A stretch of 64,000 nucleotides of DNA from Agrococcus casei LMG 22410 (GCF_900163565.1 NZ_FUHU01000046.1:62001-126000); one strand, 5' to 3'; positions 36,009 through 44,898 are shown, counted from the first letter of the stretch. Notes: generated by a model from the sequence alone, not told the origin. Made by a program: numbers and translations.

Positions 36009-37532
36009 ATGTCTGTCTATGCAAACCCAGGAACCGACGGCGCCGTCGTCTCGTTCAAATCGCGGTACGAGCACTACATCGGCGGCCAGTGGGTGGCTCC
36101 GGTCAAAGGCCAGTACTTCGAGAATCCCACGCCCGTCACCGGCCAGACATTCTGCGAGGTCGGTCGCGGCACCGCTGAAGACATCGAGGCGGCCCTCGAC
36201 GCAGCGCACGCGGCGGCTCCCGCCTGGGGAAAGACTCCGGTGGCTGAGCGCGCCGGCATCATCCAGAAGATCGCCGATCGCATGGAAGAGAACCTCGAGA
36301 TGCTCGCGGTCGCCGAGACCTGGGACAACGGCAAGGCCGTGCGCGAGACCCTGAACGCCGACATCCCGCTGGCGATCGATCACTTCAGGTACTTCGCATC
36401 TGCGATCCGCGCGCAGGAGGGTTCGCTCTCACAGCTTGACGAAGACACCGTCGCGTACCACTACCACGAGCCGCTCGGGGTGGTCGGGCAGATCATCCCC
36501 TGGAACTTCCCCATCCTCATGGCGGTCTGGAAGCTCGCTCCGGCGCTCGCGGCCGGCAACGCGATCGTGCTGAAACCGGCTGAGCAGACGCCCGCATCGA
36601 TTCTGGTGCTGGCGGAGCTGATCGGCGACCTCCTGCCAGCAGGCGTGCTCAACATCGTCAACGGCTTCGGTCTCGAAGCGGGCAAGCCACTGGCGTCGAA
36701 CAAGCGCATCCGCAAGATCGCATTCACGGGTGAGACGACGACCGGGCGCCTCATCATGCAGTACGCATCCGAGAACATCATTCCGATCACGCTCGAGCTC
36801 GGCGGCAAGTCGCCCAACATCTTCTTCGAAGACGTCATGGCGCAGGACGACGCCTACTGGGACAAGGCGCAGGAGGGCTTCACGATGTTCGCCCTCAACC
36901 AGGGCGAGGTCTGCACGTGCCCGTCGCGTGCGCTGATTCAGGAGTCGATCGCCGACCCGTTCCTCGAGGCGGTCGTGGCTCGCGCGAAGGCGATCAAGCA
37001 GGGCAACCCGCTCGACACCGACACGATGATGGGCGCGCAGGCGTCGAACGACCAGTTCGAGAAGATCAAGTCGTACCTCGACATCGGCCGCCAGGAGGGT
37101 GCCGAAGTGCTGCTGGGAGGCGAGCCCGTCGACCTCGGCGGCGAGCTCTCGGGCGGCTTCTACATTCAGCCGACGATCTTCAAGGGCGACAACTCGATGC
37201 GCATCTTCCAGGAGGAGATCTTCGGGCCCGTCGTCTCGGTCGCCACGTTCAAGGACTACGACGACGCGATGCACATCGCCAACGACACCCTCTACGGCCT
37301 CGGCGCCGGAGTCTGGTCGCGCAACGGCAACACCTGGTACCGCGCCGGCCGCGAGATCCAGGCGGGCCGCGTCTGGGTGAACAATTACCACGCGTACCCC
37401 GCGCACTCGGCGTTCGGCGGCTACAAGTCGTCGGGCATCGGCCGCGAGAACCACCTGATGATGCTCGATCACTACCAGCAGACCAAGAACCTGCTGGTGT
37501 CGTACTCAGAGAACAAGCAGGGCTTCTTCTAA
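36009..37532 (+). CDS. NAD-dependent aldehyde dehydrogenase (acetaldehyde dehydrogenase AldA/ExaC-like)
   Basis: A 507-residue aldehyde dehydrogenase. The catalytic Cys302 is in [11 protein letters not shown], the characteristic Cys-x-Cys variant of the AcoD/ExaC group, and the general-base Glu is in [16 protein letters not shown]. The nucleotide-binding segment [15 protein letters not shown] and the [19 protein letters not shown] element are intact. With DUF779 it forms the usual pair. It could oxidise acetaldehyde or, given the neighbouring operon, 4-guanidinobutanal. A strong terminator follows. Confidence 0.95.
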   Translation: MSVYANPGTDGAVVSFKSRYEHYIGGQWVAPVKGQYFENPTPVTGQTFCEVGRGTAEDIEAALDAAHAAAPAWGKTPVAERAGIIQKIADRMEENLEMLAVAETWDNGKAVRETLNADIPLAIDHFRYFASAIRAQEGSLSQLDEDTVAYHYHEPLGVVGQIIPWNFPILMAVWKLAPALAAGNAIVLKPAEQTPASILVLAELIGDLLPAGVLNIVNGFGLEAGKPLASNKRIRKIAFTGETTTGRLIMQYASENIIPITLELGGKSPNIFFEDVMAQDDAYWDKAQEGFTMFALNQGEVCTCPSRALIQESIADPFLEAVVARAKAIKQGNPLDTDTMMGAQASNDQFEKIKSYLDIGRQEGAEVLLGGEPVDLGGELSGGFYIQPTIFKGDNSMRIFQEEIFGPVVSVATFKDYDDAMHIANDTLYGLGAGVWSRNGNTWYRAGREIQAGRVWVNNYHAYPAHSAFGGYKSSGIGRENHLMMLDHYQQTKNLLVSYSENKQGFF

Positions 37533-37553
37533 TAGAGACCAAAACCAGGGCGC

Positions 37554-37605
37554 AGCGGGGGCTCGTGTGGATTATCCACGCGAGCCCCCGCTCTCGCTTG
37601 TTTTT
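37554..37605. terminator. Bidirectional terminator, copy A of a repeated hairpin
   Basis: An 18-bp stem with one mismatch (arms 37554-37571, 37575-37592) followed by CTCGCTTGTTTTT. It lies between the convergent aldehyde dehydrogenase and transglycosylase genes. The same hairpin with the same flank occurs at 52369-52421. Confidence 0.85.
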
Positions 37606-37617
37606 GAGCGATCGCTA

Positions 37618-38400
37618 TCACTGAGCGTACGCGTTTGCCGCCTCGGCGACCCGGTTGTTGTAGGAGGTGGCCGAGTTGTAACCGGCAACGGCATCGATCC
37701 AGACCGCCGGATCGGTGAGGTCGCCGCCTGGGCCGCAGAGCGCAGCGGCTGCGGTGAGGGCGGCATCGTCGATCTGCTGCGGATCGAGCACGCCGTCGCC
37801 GTTGCCATCGAGCGCCAGCGCCTGCCAGGTCTCCGGGATGAACTGCATGGGGCCGATGGCGCGATCCCACTCTGCATCGCCGTCGAGCTCACCGCCGTCG
37901 GTGTCGGTAATGGCGTCGGTGCTGGAGCCGTCGAGCGCGATGCCGATAATGGCAGGATCAGCGACTCCATCGTCGCCGATCGAGCCGCCTTGGATGGTCC
38001 CGTGATGCGTCTCCACTTCGCCGATCGCGGCGAGCGTGTTCCAGCCGAGGCCGCAGGCCGGCCACATGTCGCCGGCACGAAGCGCTGCTCCCGCGTAGGC
38101 CTGCAGCGCTCGCTCCGGAATGCCGGTGGCTGCAGCCGTTGCGGCAACCCAATCGGCGTCGGCCAGCTCTGCGATGTCGTGCGATCCCCCGAGGAGCCCC
38201 GCATCGACCTCCGGCAAGTCTGCGGCTTCGGGTGCGGTCACCCCCGATGCCGCGCGAAACTCGACGTCGCCTCGATAGTCGCCCGCCGCATCCGACCCGG
38301 TTCCGTCTACGACGACCCAGATGCCGAGGCCGATGCAGATCGCGGCGAGTCCGGCCAGTGCGCCGACAGCAATGCGTCCTCCCCTGCGCTTACTGCTCAT
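37618..38400 (-). CDS. MltB-like lytic transglycosylase
   Basis: A 260-residue secreted or membrane-anchored peptidoglycan-cutting enzyme. A membrane-anchor helix is at about residues 8-32. The SLT_2 fold shows the catalytic Glu in IGEVETHHGTIQGG, then RAIGPMQFIPETWQALALDG and a closing helix with DAVAGYNSATSYNNRV. These are the standard MltB/actinobacterial transglycosylase motifs. It starts 11 bases inside the sortase gene and is the last gene of the iron-boxed subtilase operon. It may open the wall locally so that the large surface proteins can be exported and attached. Confidence 0.87.
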   Translation of the reverse strand: MSSKRRGGRIAVGALAGLAAICIGLGIWVVVDGTGSDAAGDYRGDVEFRAASGVTAPEAADLPEVDAGLLGGSHDIAELADADWVAATAAATGIPERALQAYAGAALRAGDMWPACGLGWNTLAAIGEVETHHGTIQGGSIGDDGVADPAIIGIALDGSSTDAITDTDGGELDGDAEWDRAIGPMQFIPETWQALALDGNGDGVLDPQQIDDAALTAAAALCGPGGDLTDPAVWIDAVAGYNSATSYNNRVAEAANAYAQ

Positions 38401-39025
38401 CGGCGGACTCCGGAGCGATGCGGGCGAACACCACGAGGTTCTGCTCGATGCGGTTGCCGTCAGCGTCGAACAGGCAGGTCACGAGCACGAGCCTGCCGGC
38501 GGACTCTCCCCACACTTTCGGGATGCTCGAGAGCTCAGCGCTGCCGTAGAACTCGGTGCTGACAACCTGGTAGACGACCGCGCCTTCAGCGGTCTCGACC
38601 ACGATCTCGTCGCCGGGCATGACCGTGCTCTTCAGCTGTTCGCGATCGACGAGCGGGTCGAAGGCGCCGCCGCCGTACTGCGCGGAGTGGCCGAGCAGAT
38701 ACACGGTGTCGCTCGAGTCTGCGCCGGCAAGGCCGCGATCGTCGAGCCAGGTCGCGGTGTCTGCCTCAGGGGGAGTCAGGACGCCCTCGACAGCGGGTGG
38801 CTGCACGTCGACTTCGGTCTCGAGGCCGACGACAGGCACCGTCACGCTCACCGGCTGCGCGGCAGAGACAGGATGCGCGGATGGCGCGAGCGGCGCGACC
38901 GGCACCCGCGAGGCTGCCTCGTACTGCGGCGTCGCGTTCATCGAGTTCAGGCCCAGGATGCCGACGCCGATGCCGATGGCAACGACGGCTCCGGCAGTCA
39001 CGAATCCTACGGTTCTTCCGCGCAT
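38390..39025 (-). CDS. Class F-like sortase
   Basis: A 211-residue membrane-anchored transpeptidase. After an N-terminal anchor (about residues 5-27) and a Pro/Val-rich stalk, the sortase barrel holds His113 in YLLGHSAQYGG, Cys184 in LVLVTCLFDADG and Arg192. These are the catalytic triad of sortases; the short form and VxTC spacing fit class F/E enzymes of actinobacteria. It is coupled to the subtilase gene by TGATG. A matching substrate with an LPNTG signal is encoded at 49104-51617 in the facing operon, so the two operons work together. Confidence 0.88.
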   Translation of the reverse strand: MRGRTVGFVTAGAVVAIGIGVGILGLNSMNATPQYEAASRVPVAPLAPSAHPVSAAQPVSVTVPVVGLETEVDVQPPAVEGVLTPPEADTATWLDDRGLAGADSSDTVYLLGHSAQYGGGAFDPLVDREQLKSTVMPGDEIVVETAEGAVVYQVVSTEFYGSAELSSIPKVWGESAGRLVLVTCLFDADGNRIEQNLVVFARIAPESADEQ

Positions 39026-42000
39026 CAGGCGCTCGGCTTTCTGCGCAGCGCTGCGAGCGTGATCACGGCGGCAGCAGCCAGCAGCACACCGGTGGTGCCG
39101 AGCAGCAGCCCCTGCTCGAGCGGGGTGAGCCCGTTGTCCGGTGCCGCCGAGAGGTCCTCGTCGTCGCCGGTGAGGTCGGCCTGAACATCAGGCAGCTCTG
39201 CGGCAGGCACGTCATCCTGCGGTGCGGCCTCATCTTCGCCGGCGATCTCAAGCTCGTACCAGCCAGCGTGCGCACCGTCGGCAGCCGTGAATACGAGGTA
39301 GTACGTGCCGCCCTGCAACGAGCCGATGTTGATGCGCAGCTCACCGTCGGAGTTCACGCGAATCCAGTCGACACCGAGCTTGTGCGGGTAGATGTGCAGG
39401 TAGTACCAGTCGCCTGGCTCAGCCCCCGGAATAGTCACGGCCAGCTCATCGCCGTCGAGCACTGCGGTGATGCCGCCCTGCTCTGCCAGCTTCAGCTCTG
39501 CTAGCGAGGAGAACGGAGGGCCGGGAGCCGACTCAGGCTTCGGCTGCTCCTGCGCGGTCGGAGTCTTCTGCTGGTTGGGTGCCAACTGCTGAGGCGTGCT
39601 GTCGCGGTTGCCGTTGGCGGGAGCGGGCTGCCAGGGTGAGCCACCGCTGTTGCCATTGTTCCCACCATGGCCGTTTCCGTCGCCGTCGCCGTCGCCGTCA
39701 TCGTCGGGATCGGGAGGCGTCGGCTTGATGGACTGGGGTTCGAGCACCGTCGGCGCAATGGGCTGCACCGAGTCTGGCGCCGCCCACTGCGTGCTGTTGA
39801 CGAGCACCTGCGAGACCTCGGACGACCACGTGCGGGCCCCGATCGCCGACATCGACGCGTGCAGCGACAGCAGCACCGTGCGCGATCCGCTGCCGTCAGA
39901 CACAGCGATCCCATCGCCGAGAACCGTGACCGACCCATCGTTGTTCTGCTTCGCCGCCGAGGCGAGCACCTGCGCGCCCGGCTCGTTGAAGTCTGAGAAC
40001 CAGGCGGTGAACTTCGGGCCGGTCGACTGCGAGTTCTGGCTCACGAACATCTCTGGCGTGAGCGCCGAGTTCGACAGCTGACCGGCGGCGAAGATCGGAT
40101 GCTCGGCAGTGATCACGTAGCCGGTGGCGGTCGCGTCTCGGTCGTTGGCGCCCTCGCGCACCACCGGGCTGCCGGTGTGATGGCTCAGCAGCGCGATGCC
40201 GGTCGTCTCGTTGGATCCCAGGTCGAGCCAGAGCGAGCCGACTCCGCTTGCCTGCAGCGACTGTCGCAGCGCTGCGATCGCGGCAGGGTCGGCCTGTGCG
40301 GCGGTGTCGACGATCACGGTGTCGAACTCGTCAGCATCGACCGATGCCGGAAGATCGGGGCGCTGCGTCACCGTAGTCTCGTTGGCTCGCAGCAGCTCGG
40401 CCGTGCGATCTGCGTCACCCGAGCCGATGAGCAGCACGCGCAGCTGCGGCGACAGCACGGCGTTGACCGTGGTCTGATGCGCGACCTCGACGCGAGCCGG
40501 AGCTGCCGTCGCGGTCGTCATGCCCTCGGCGCTGAACGCCACCGTGTACTGCCCGGGCGGCAGCCCCTCGAAGCGATAGGAGCCGTCGGATGCGGTGGTC
40601 GTGGACAGCGGCTGCCCGACCACGACGACGGTTGCGCCTTCGATGGGCTCGTTCGTCTCGCGGCTGACTGCGACGCCCTGGATGACACCGGTCGTCATGG
40701 CCTCGAGTTCAGCCTGCGCCTGCACGATGCGGTCGTCCGGCACCGTGACCGCCACTTCGGTCTCGTGGTAGCCGAACGCCTGGATTCGCAGCGTGTACTT
40801 GCCGGGCACCAGCGGCGCTTGGAAGGCGCCCCGCGCATCCGTCGTCCAGCTCTCGCTCACATCTGCGTAGGTGACAAGTGCGCCCTCGATGGGTGCACCT
40901 GTAGCGCTGTCGATGACGGTGCCGGAGACGCCTGAGGCGCCCAGCACCGAGGCGATCGCGTCGTGCACGTTGATGCGGCCGTGTCCGTAGCGGTCGTCCT
41001 GCTCCGCGTCGTCGCCGGCCGGATGCCAGGCGGTGTCTTCGAGCGCCTGCGCGATTTCATCGACCGAGAGTCCGGCGCGAGCCGAGGCGATCAGCGCTGC
41101 GGCTCCTGCCACGTGCGGCGTTGCCATCGACGTGCCTGTCGACTGGCCCCACCTGCCGCCTGGAATCGCGGAGTAGACAGCGGTACCCGGGGCGCTGACG
41201 TCGGGCTTCATGAAGTTCTGCGGCCAGTCGTAGCGTTCGGTCACCTCGGCGGGCCACGCGGTCTGCGCGCCGCAGGATTCGGGGTTCACCTCGTCGGCTG
41301 AGTTCGTGTTGCCTACGCCGACGGCTTCGTAGAGGTCGCCGGGGGAGGAGTTGCCGGTCGGTCCGCACGGCGCGTTGCCGATCGCGATCGCGGGGAAGAT
41401 GCCGGCGGCGCGAATATTGCGGATGATGTCGGCGAACGCCGCGCTGTGGCCGGTCGAGCCGAGCGACATGTTGATGACGTTGGCAGGCAGCCCGACGCGA
41501 TCGTCGGTGCTGTGGCCCGAGTGGGGTGCGAGCGCCCACTGCAGGCCGGCCAGGATGCGCGCGTAGGAGCCGCCGCCCGCGCCCGAGAGCACGTTGGCAG
41601 CCATCAGGCTCGCGCCGGGCGCTACACCGATCTGCACCTCGGAGGCATCGCCGCCGACGATCGTGCCGGCAACGTGCGTGCCGTGCGACCCCGGATCAGC
41701 GGGGGTTGTCGCGATGGGCAAGCCGTGCGAGTCGAAGGTGATCCAGCCGCCCGGGTAGGTCGGGTCGTTGAGGTCTGCGCCGACCATCTTGTCCGCGAGG
41801 TCGGGGTGCGAGGCGTCAACGCCGGTGTCGAGCACCGCTACCCGCACGCCTTCGCCGGTCACGCCGAAGTCGTCCCAGGCCTGCGGCGCTTCGATGCGGT
41901 CAACGCCCCAGGTGAGCGTGCCGTGGGTGGGATCGTCGACGGTCTCGCCAGGGGAGCCCGGGCCAATCACATCGGCCGTCGGCTCGACGGTGAAGTTCGG

Positions 42001-42519
42001 CACGACCTCGACGGCACCTGGCAGCGCGGCAAGGTCTGACAGCACCTCCTCTGACGGGGTCGCGCTCACGAGAATCGCCCCCGTGATCCAGAAGCGGTTG
42101 AGCACCGTCACGCGATCGTCCAGTGCGCGAAGCCCCTCTTCGACCAGGTCCCATCGCTGCTGCTCGAGCGACTGCAGTGCGGCGACGGCGGCCTCCGGGT
42201 CACCGGCGGCAGCGCTCGGAACACCGGGATCAGCGAAGCGCACCACGATCTCAACGGGGCCGGATGCCGAGTCCGGCGACGCGGTCTCGTCTGACCCAGC
42301 AACGTCAGTGAGCAGCTCCGCGTCGATATCGGCCGGGGTGTCGTCGGTGGCTGCCATGTGGGCCTCCAGGTCTGCCGATCGGCTGTCGCGCTGTGCGGTC
42401 AGCACGCCCCCGGCTCCTGCGTTGGCCCCCGTGGGCGACAGCAGGATGCCGAAGCACAGCAGCAGTGCAATGACACTGATCACCACTCGTCGAGCATGAT
42501 TCTGAGCCTGAATCAGCAC
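39025..42519 (-). CDS. Very large secreted S8 subtilisin-like protease with accessory domains
   Basis: A 1164-residue precursor. Signal peptide about 1-37, I9-like pro-region about 85-200, then the S8 domain with Asp231 (VAVLDTGVDASHPDL), His279 (DPGSHGTHVAGTIVGG) and Ser464 (STGTSMATPHVAGAAAL). Two carboxypeptidase-regulatory-type beta domains follow at about 525-690. A GATase1-like/ThuA-type region is at about 690-910 (LRVLLIGSGDADRTAELL), then a Pro/Gly/Asp linker. A beta module at about 1000-1090 is also found in the HtaA protein at 46693. A C-terminal helix ends in RRKPSA without an LPxTG motif. GTG start at 42519 with GGAGG; a DtxR box lies about 100 bases upstream. Likely degrades extracellular proteins, perhaps hemoproteins. 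Confidence 0.9.
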   Translation of the reverse strand: MLIQAQNHARRVVISVIALLLCFGILLSPTGANAGAGGVLTAQRDSRSADLEAHMAATDDTPADIDAELLTDVAGSDETASPDSASGPVEIVVRFADPGVPSAAAGDPEAAVAALQSLEQQRWDLVEEGLRALDDRVTVLNRFWITGAILVSATPSEEVLSDLAALPGAVEVVPNFTVEPTADVIGPGSPGETVDDPTHGTLTWGVDRIEAPQAWDDFGVTGEGVRVAVLDTGVDASHPDLADKMVGADLNDPTYPGGWITFDSHGLPIATTPADPGSHGTHVAGTIVGGDASEVQIGVAPGASLMAANVLSGAGGGSYARILAGLQWALAPHSGHSTDDRVGLPANVINMSLGSTGHSAAFADIIRNIRAAGIFPAIAIGNAPCGPTGNSSPGDLYEAVGVGNTNSADEVNPESCGAQTAWPAEVTERYDWPQNFMKPDVSAPGTAVYSAIPGGRWGQSTGTSMATPHVAGAAALIASARAGLSVDEIAQALEDTAWHPAGDDAEQDDRYGHGRINVHDAIASVLGASGVSGTVIDSATGAPIEGALVTYADVSESWTTDARGAFQAPLVPGKYTLRIQAFGYHETEVAVTVPDDRIVQAQAELEAMTTGVIQGVAVSRETNEPIEGATVVVVGQPLSTTTASDGSYRFEGLPPGQYTVAFSAEGMTTATAAPARVEVAHQTTVNAVLSPQLRVLLIGSGDADRTAELLRANETTVTQRPDLPASVDADEFDTVIVDTAAQADPAAIAALRQSLQASGVGSLWLDLGSNETTGIALLSHHTGSPVVREGANDRDATATGYVITAEHPIFAAGQLSNSALTPEMFVSQNSQSTGPKFTAWFSDFNEPGAQVLASAAKQNNDGSVTVLGDGIAVSDGSGSRTVLLSLHASMSAIGARTWSSEVSQVLVNSTQWAAPDSVQPIAPTVLEPQSIKPTPPDPDDDGDGDGDGNGHGGNNGNSGGSPWQPAPANGNRDSTPQQLAPNQQKTPTAQEQPKPESAPGPPFSSLAELKLAEQGGITAVLDGDELAVTIPGAEPGDWYYLHIYPHKLGVDWIRVNSDGELRINIGSLQGGTYYLVFTAADGAHAGWYELEIAGEDEAAPQDDVPAAELPDVQADLTGDDEDLSAAPDNGLTPLEQGLLLGTTGVLLAAAAVITLAALRRKPSA

Positions 42520-42568
42520 ATAACCTCCAGCTGAAAGCGTTGTTTGCGGGCACGCAGAATGCACCGGT

Positions 42569-42600
42569 TCAGTGGTATGCCGGAAGCGGCATGCCACTGA
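42569..42600 (-). promoter_or_regulatory. Hairpin in the subtilase 5' leader
   Basis: TCAGTGGTATGCCG and CGGCATGCCACTGA form a 14-bp stem with a GAAG loop and one mismatch. It is 50-81 bases upstream of the GTG start and downstream of the DtxR box, so it is likely transcribed. It could stabilise the message or control initiation. Confidence 0.45.
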
Positions 42601-42616
42601 TGGCGGTGAACCTGGT

Positions 42617-42635
42617 TTAGGTAAGGCTATCCTTA
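42617..42635 (-). promoter_or_regulatory. DtxR/IdeR-like iron box, subtilase side
   Basis: TTAGGTAAGGCTATCCTTA matches the 19-bp consensus TTAGGTTAGGCTAACCTAA at 16 positions. It lies in the divergent region, 98 bases upstream of the subtilase GTG and overlapping candidate promoter elements on that strand (TAGCCT as -10). Iron-bound DtxR here would repress the protease-sortase-transglycosylase operon. Confidence 0.75.
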
Positions 42636-42636
42636 T

Positions 42637-42665
42637 TTGAGTGCTTGCCACAAGAGCTGTAGTTA
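42637..42665 (+). promoter_or_regulatory. Candidate promoter of the hmuT operon
   Basis: TTGAGT (42637-42642) and TAGTTA (42660-42665) are spaced by 17 bases. Transcription would begin near 42672, leaving a leader of only about a dozen bases before the ATG at 42683. The DtxR box at 42663-42681 covers the -10 element and start site. Confidence 0.45.
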
Positions 42666-42681
42666 GGCTAGCCTCACCTAA
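42663..42681 (+). promoter_or_regulatory. DtxR/IdeR-like iron box, hmuT side
   Basis: TTAGGCTAGCCTCACCTAA matches the DtxR consensus TTAGGTTAGSCTAACCTAA at 17 of 19 positions. It ends one base before the hmuT ATG. This placement gives tight repression of the heme-uptake operon when iron is sufficient. Confidence 0.85.
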
Positions 42682-42682
42682 T

Positions 42683-43789
42683 ATGAAGCGTCGACCGTCC
42701 AGCGCGGCTCGCGGCAGGATCATTCCGATCCTGCTGTCTGCTGTGCTGCTTGCAACCCTCTCAGCGTGCTCCCTGTTCACCGGTGGGCCCGATGTTGCGA
42801 GCACGGATTCCGCGGATTCTCAGGGCGCAAGGTTCTTTGAGGGGCCTGACACGGCCATCCTTGACTCGACCGACATCACTCCGATCATCGATGACCCGCA
42901 GCCTGATCTGCCGGTCACCTTCACGGGGCTGGATGACGTGGACACTCAGATCACCGACACCAGCCGGATTCTTGCCCTTGATGGCTCGGGCGGGCTCGCA
43001 TCCGTCGTCTTCGGTCTGGGCTTCGGCGATCAGGTGGTCGGTCGCGACGTCACGACGGGCTTCGACTCAGCCAAGGATCTGCCTATTGTCATGGACAATC
43101 ACACACTCAATGCTGAGGCAATTTTGGCATTGCGTCCCACCCTCATCCTGACCGATTACAGCATCGGTCCGTACGACGTGCAGCTGCAGATGCGCAACGC
43201 GGGCATACCCGTGGTGTTCTTCAAGCCGGCAGAGGGCTTCGAAGACATCAGTCGGCTGATCGGTGACGTGTCAGAAGCGCTGGGCGTGCCCGAGCTCGGC
43301 AAGCAGTACCAGGCCGACTTCGACAGCCGTCTCGATGCGACGATCGCTGCGATTCAAGACATGGCGCCTGACGCAGAAGGTGACAAGGTGCGCATGGTCT
43401 TCCTCTACATGCGCGGCCAGGCAGGCGTCTACTACATGTACGGCAACAACCCCGATGGCACCACGGGCATCGCGGGCGTGCTGATCGATGCCATGGGCGG
43501 TGTCGATGTCGCCGGAGAAGAGAATTGGACCAGCGGCAACCTGACGGCAGAGGGGCTCATCAAGCTCGAGCCCGATCTCATTCTCATGCTGACGCTCGGG
43601 CTCGAGTCGGTCGGCGGCATCGACGGCCTCATGACCATCCCCGGCATCGCACAGACGCCGGCCGGGCAGCGTGAGCGCGTCGTGGACATGAGCGACTACG
43701 AGATGTTCAGCTGGGGCCCGCGCACGCCAGAGATCCTGCTCGCCCTCGCCGAGGCGATCTACCGTGATACCCCGCAGGTGCAGCCGTGA
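42683..43789 (+). CDS. hmuT: Heme ABC transporter substrate-binding lipoprotein HmuT-like
   Basis: A 368-residue lipoprotein of the cluster A-II (TroA/BtuF-type) binding proteins. The lipobox is LSAC with Cys29. The fold has SRILALDGSGGLASVVFGLG at the start, EAILALRPTLILTDY in the middle, and VGGIDGLMTIPGIAQTPAGQ near the end, as in corynebacterial HmuT. Axial heme ligands would be a His and a Tyr; DNHTLNAEA and MYGNNPD are candidates. No Shine-Dalgarno sequence precedes the ATG, and the DtxR box ends one base before it, suggesting a short-leader or leaderless message. It overlaps hmuU by GTGA. Confidence 0.9.
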   Translation: MKRRPSSAARGRIIPILLSAVLLATLSACSLFTGGPDVASTDSADSQGARFFEGPDTAILDSTDITPIIDDPQPDLPVTFTGLDDVDTQITDTSRILALDGSGGLASVVFGLGFGDQVVGRDVTTGFDSAKDLPIVMDNHTLNAEAILALRPTLILTDYSIGPYDVQLQMRNAGIPVVFFKPAEGFEDISRLIGDVSEALGVPELGKQYQADFDSRLDATIAAIQDMAPDAEGDKVRMVFLYMRGQAGVYYMYGNNPDGTTGIAGVLIDAMGGVDVAGEENWTSGNLTAEGLIKLEPDLILMLTLGLESVGGIDGLMTIPGIAQTPAGQRERVVDMSDYEMFSWGPRTPEILLALAEAIYRDTPQVQP

Positions 43790-44898
43790 CGAAACTGGCG
43801 CTGCAGGCGCCATCTCAGGCACCGCGACTGCTTGACCTGCCCACGAAGCCGGTGCAGCTGCCCGTATCGCGACGCAGAGCCGCACTGCTGCTGACGGTCA
43901 TCGGCGTGACCCTCATCATCGGCGTGCTGCTGTCGGTCGCGATCGGGCAGCTGCCAATTTCCATCCCGGAGATATTCGGCTCGTTCTGTCGCAAGCTGGG
44001 ACTCGGATGCACGAGTCCGGATGCGCTGTACATCGACGGTGCGCTGTGGGAGGTGCGGCTGCCGCGCGTCGTGTTGACCGTGCTCGTCGGCGGTGCGCTG
44101 GCGGCGGCGGGAGCTGTGATGCAGGGCATCTTCGGCAACCCTCTTGCCGACCCCGGCATCATCGGCGTCTCCTCGGGTGCGGCAGTGGGCGCAAGCCTCG
44201 CGATCGTCACCGGCATCGGGGCGCTCAGCTCGATTGCGATTCCCGGCGCGGCATTCGTCACTGCGCTGCTGACGACGTTCTTCGTCTACGCGTTCTCACG
44301 CTCGAACGGCCGCACTGAGGTCATCACCCTCATCCTCACCGGCATCGCGGTCAACGCCGTCGCCGGAGCGGGCCTGGCCTTCATGACCTTCGCGGCCGAC
44401 ACCAACCAGCGTGAGCAGATCGTGTTCTGGCAGATGGGCTCGCTCGCGGGCTCGCTGTGGTTCCAGGTCGGCGCAGTGCTGCCGCTGGTGCTTATCGGCG
44501 TGATCGCGATCATCCCCCTCATGCGACAGCTCGATCTGCTGGCCCTCGGCGATGACGCTGCCAGGCACCTGGGCGTCGACATCGAGAAGCTCCGCGTCGT
44601 CGCGATCGTGATCGTCGCCGTGCTCACCGCTTCGGCCGTGTCGTTCGCAGGCATCATCGGCTTCGTCGGGCTCGTGGTGCCGCACCTGATCCGCATGGTC
44701 GCCGGGCCCAGCCACCGCCTGCTGATCGCTGCGAGCATCCCCGGAGGAGCGGCGATGCTGACGCTCGCCGACCTCGTCGCTCGCACCGCGGTGCCGTATG
44801 CCGAGCTGCCCATCGGCATGATCACGGCCTTGATCGGCGGCCCGTTCTTCTTCTACCTGCTGCGTCGTCAGCGCAGTCGGACGGGAGGATGGGCATGA
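43786..44898 (+). CDS. hmuU: Heme ABC transporter permease HmuU-like
   Basis: A 370-residue FecCD-family permease with about ten helices. Family motifs are seen as LWEVRLPRVVLTVLVGGALA, GAVMQGIFGNPLADPGIIGV with its SSGAAVGAS extension, and SFAGIIGFVGLVVPHLIRMV. The first 40 residues are a polar arm. GTG start overlapping the hmuT stop by four bases. It forms the channel for heme handed over by HmuT and is driven by HmuV. Confidence 0.95.
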   Translation: MTKLALQAPSQAPRLLDLPTKPVQLPVSRRRAALLLTVIGVTLIIGVLLSVAIGQLPISIPEIFGSFCRKLGLGCTSPDALYIDGALWEVRLPRVVLTVLVGGALAAAGAVMQGIFGNPLADPGIIGVSSGAAVGASLAIVTGIGALSSIAIPGAAFVTALLTTFFVYAFSRSNGRTEVITLILTGIAVNAVAGAGLAFMTFAADTNQREQIVFWQMGSLAGSLWFQVGAVLPLVLIGVIAIIPLMRQLDLLALGDDAARHLGVDIEKLRVVAIVIVAVLTASAVSFAGIIGFVGLVVPHLIRMVAGPSHRLLIAASIPGGAAMLTLADLVARTAVPYAELPIGMITALIGGPFFFYLLRRQRSRTGGWA

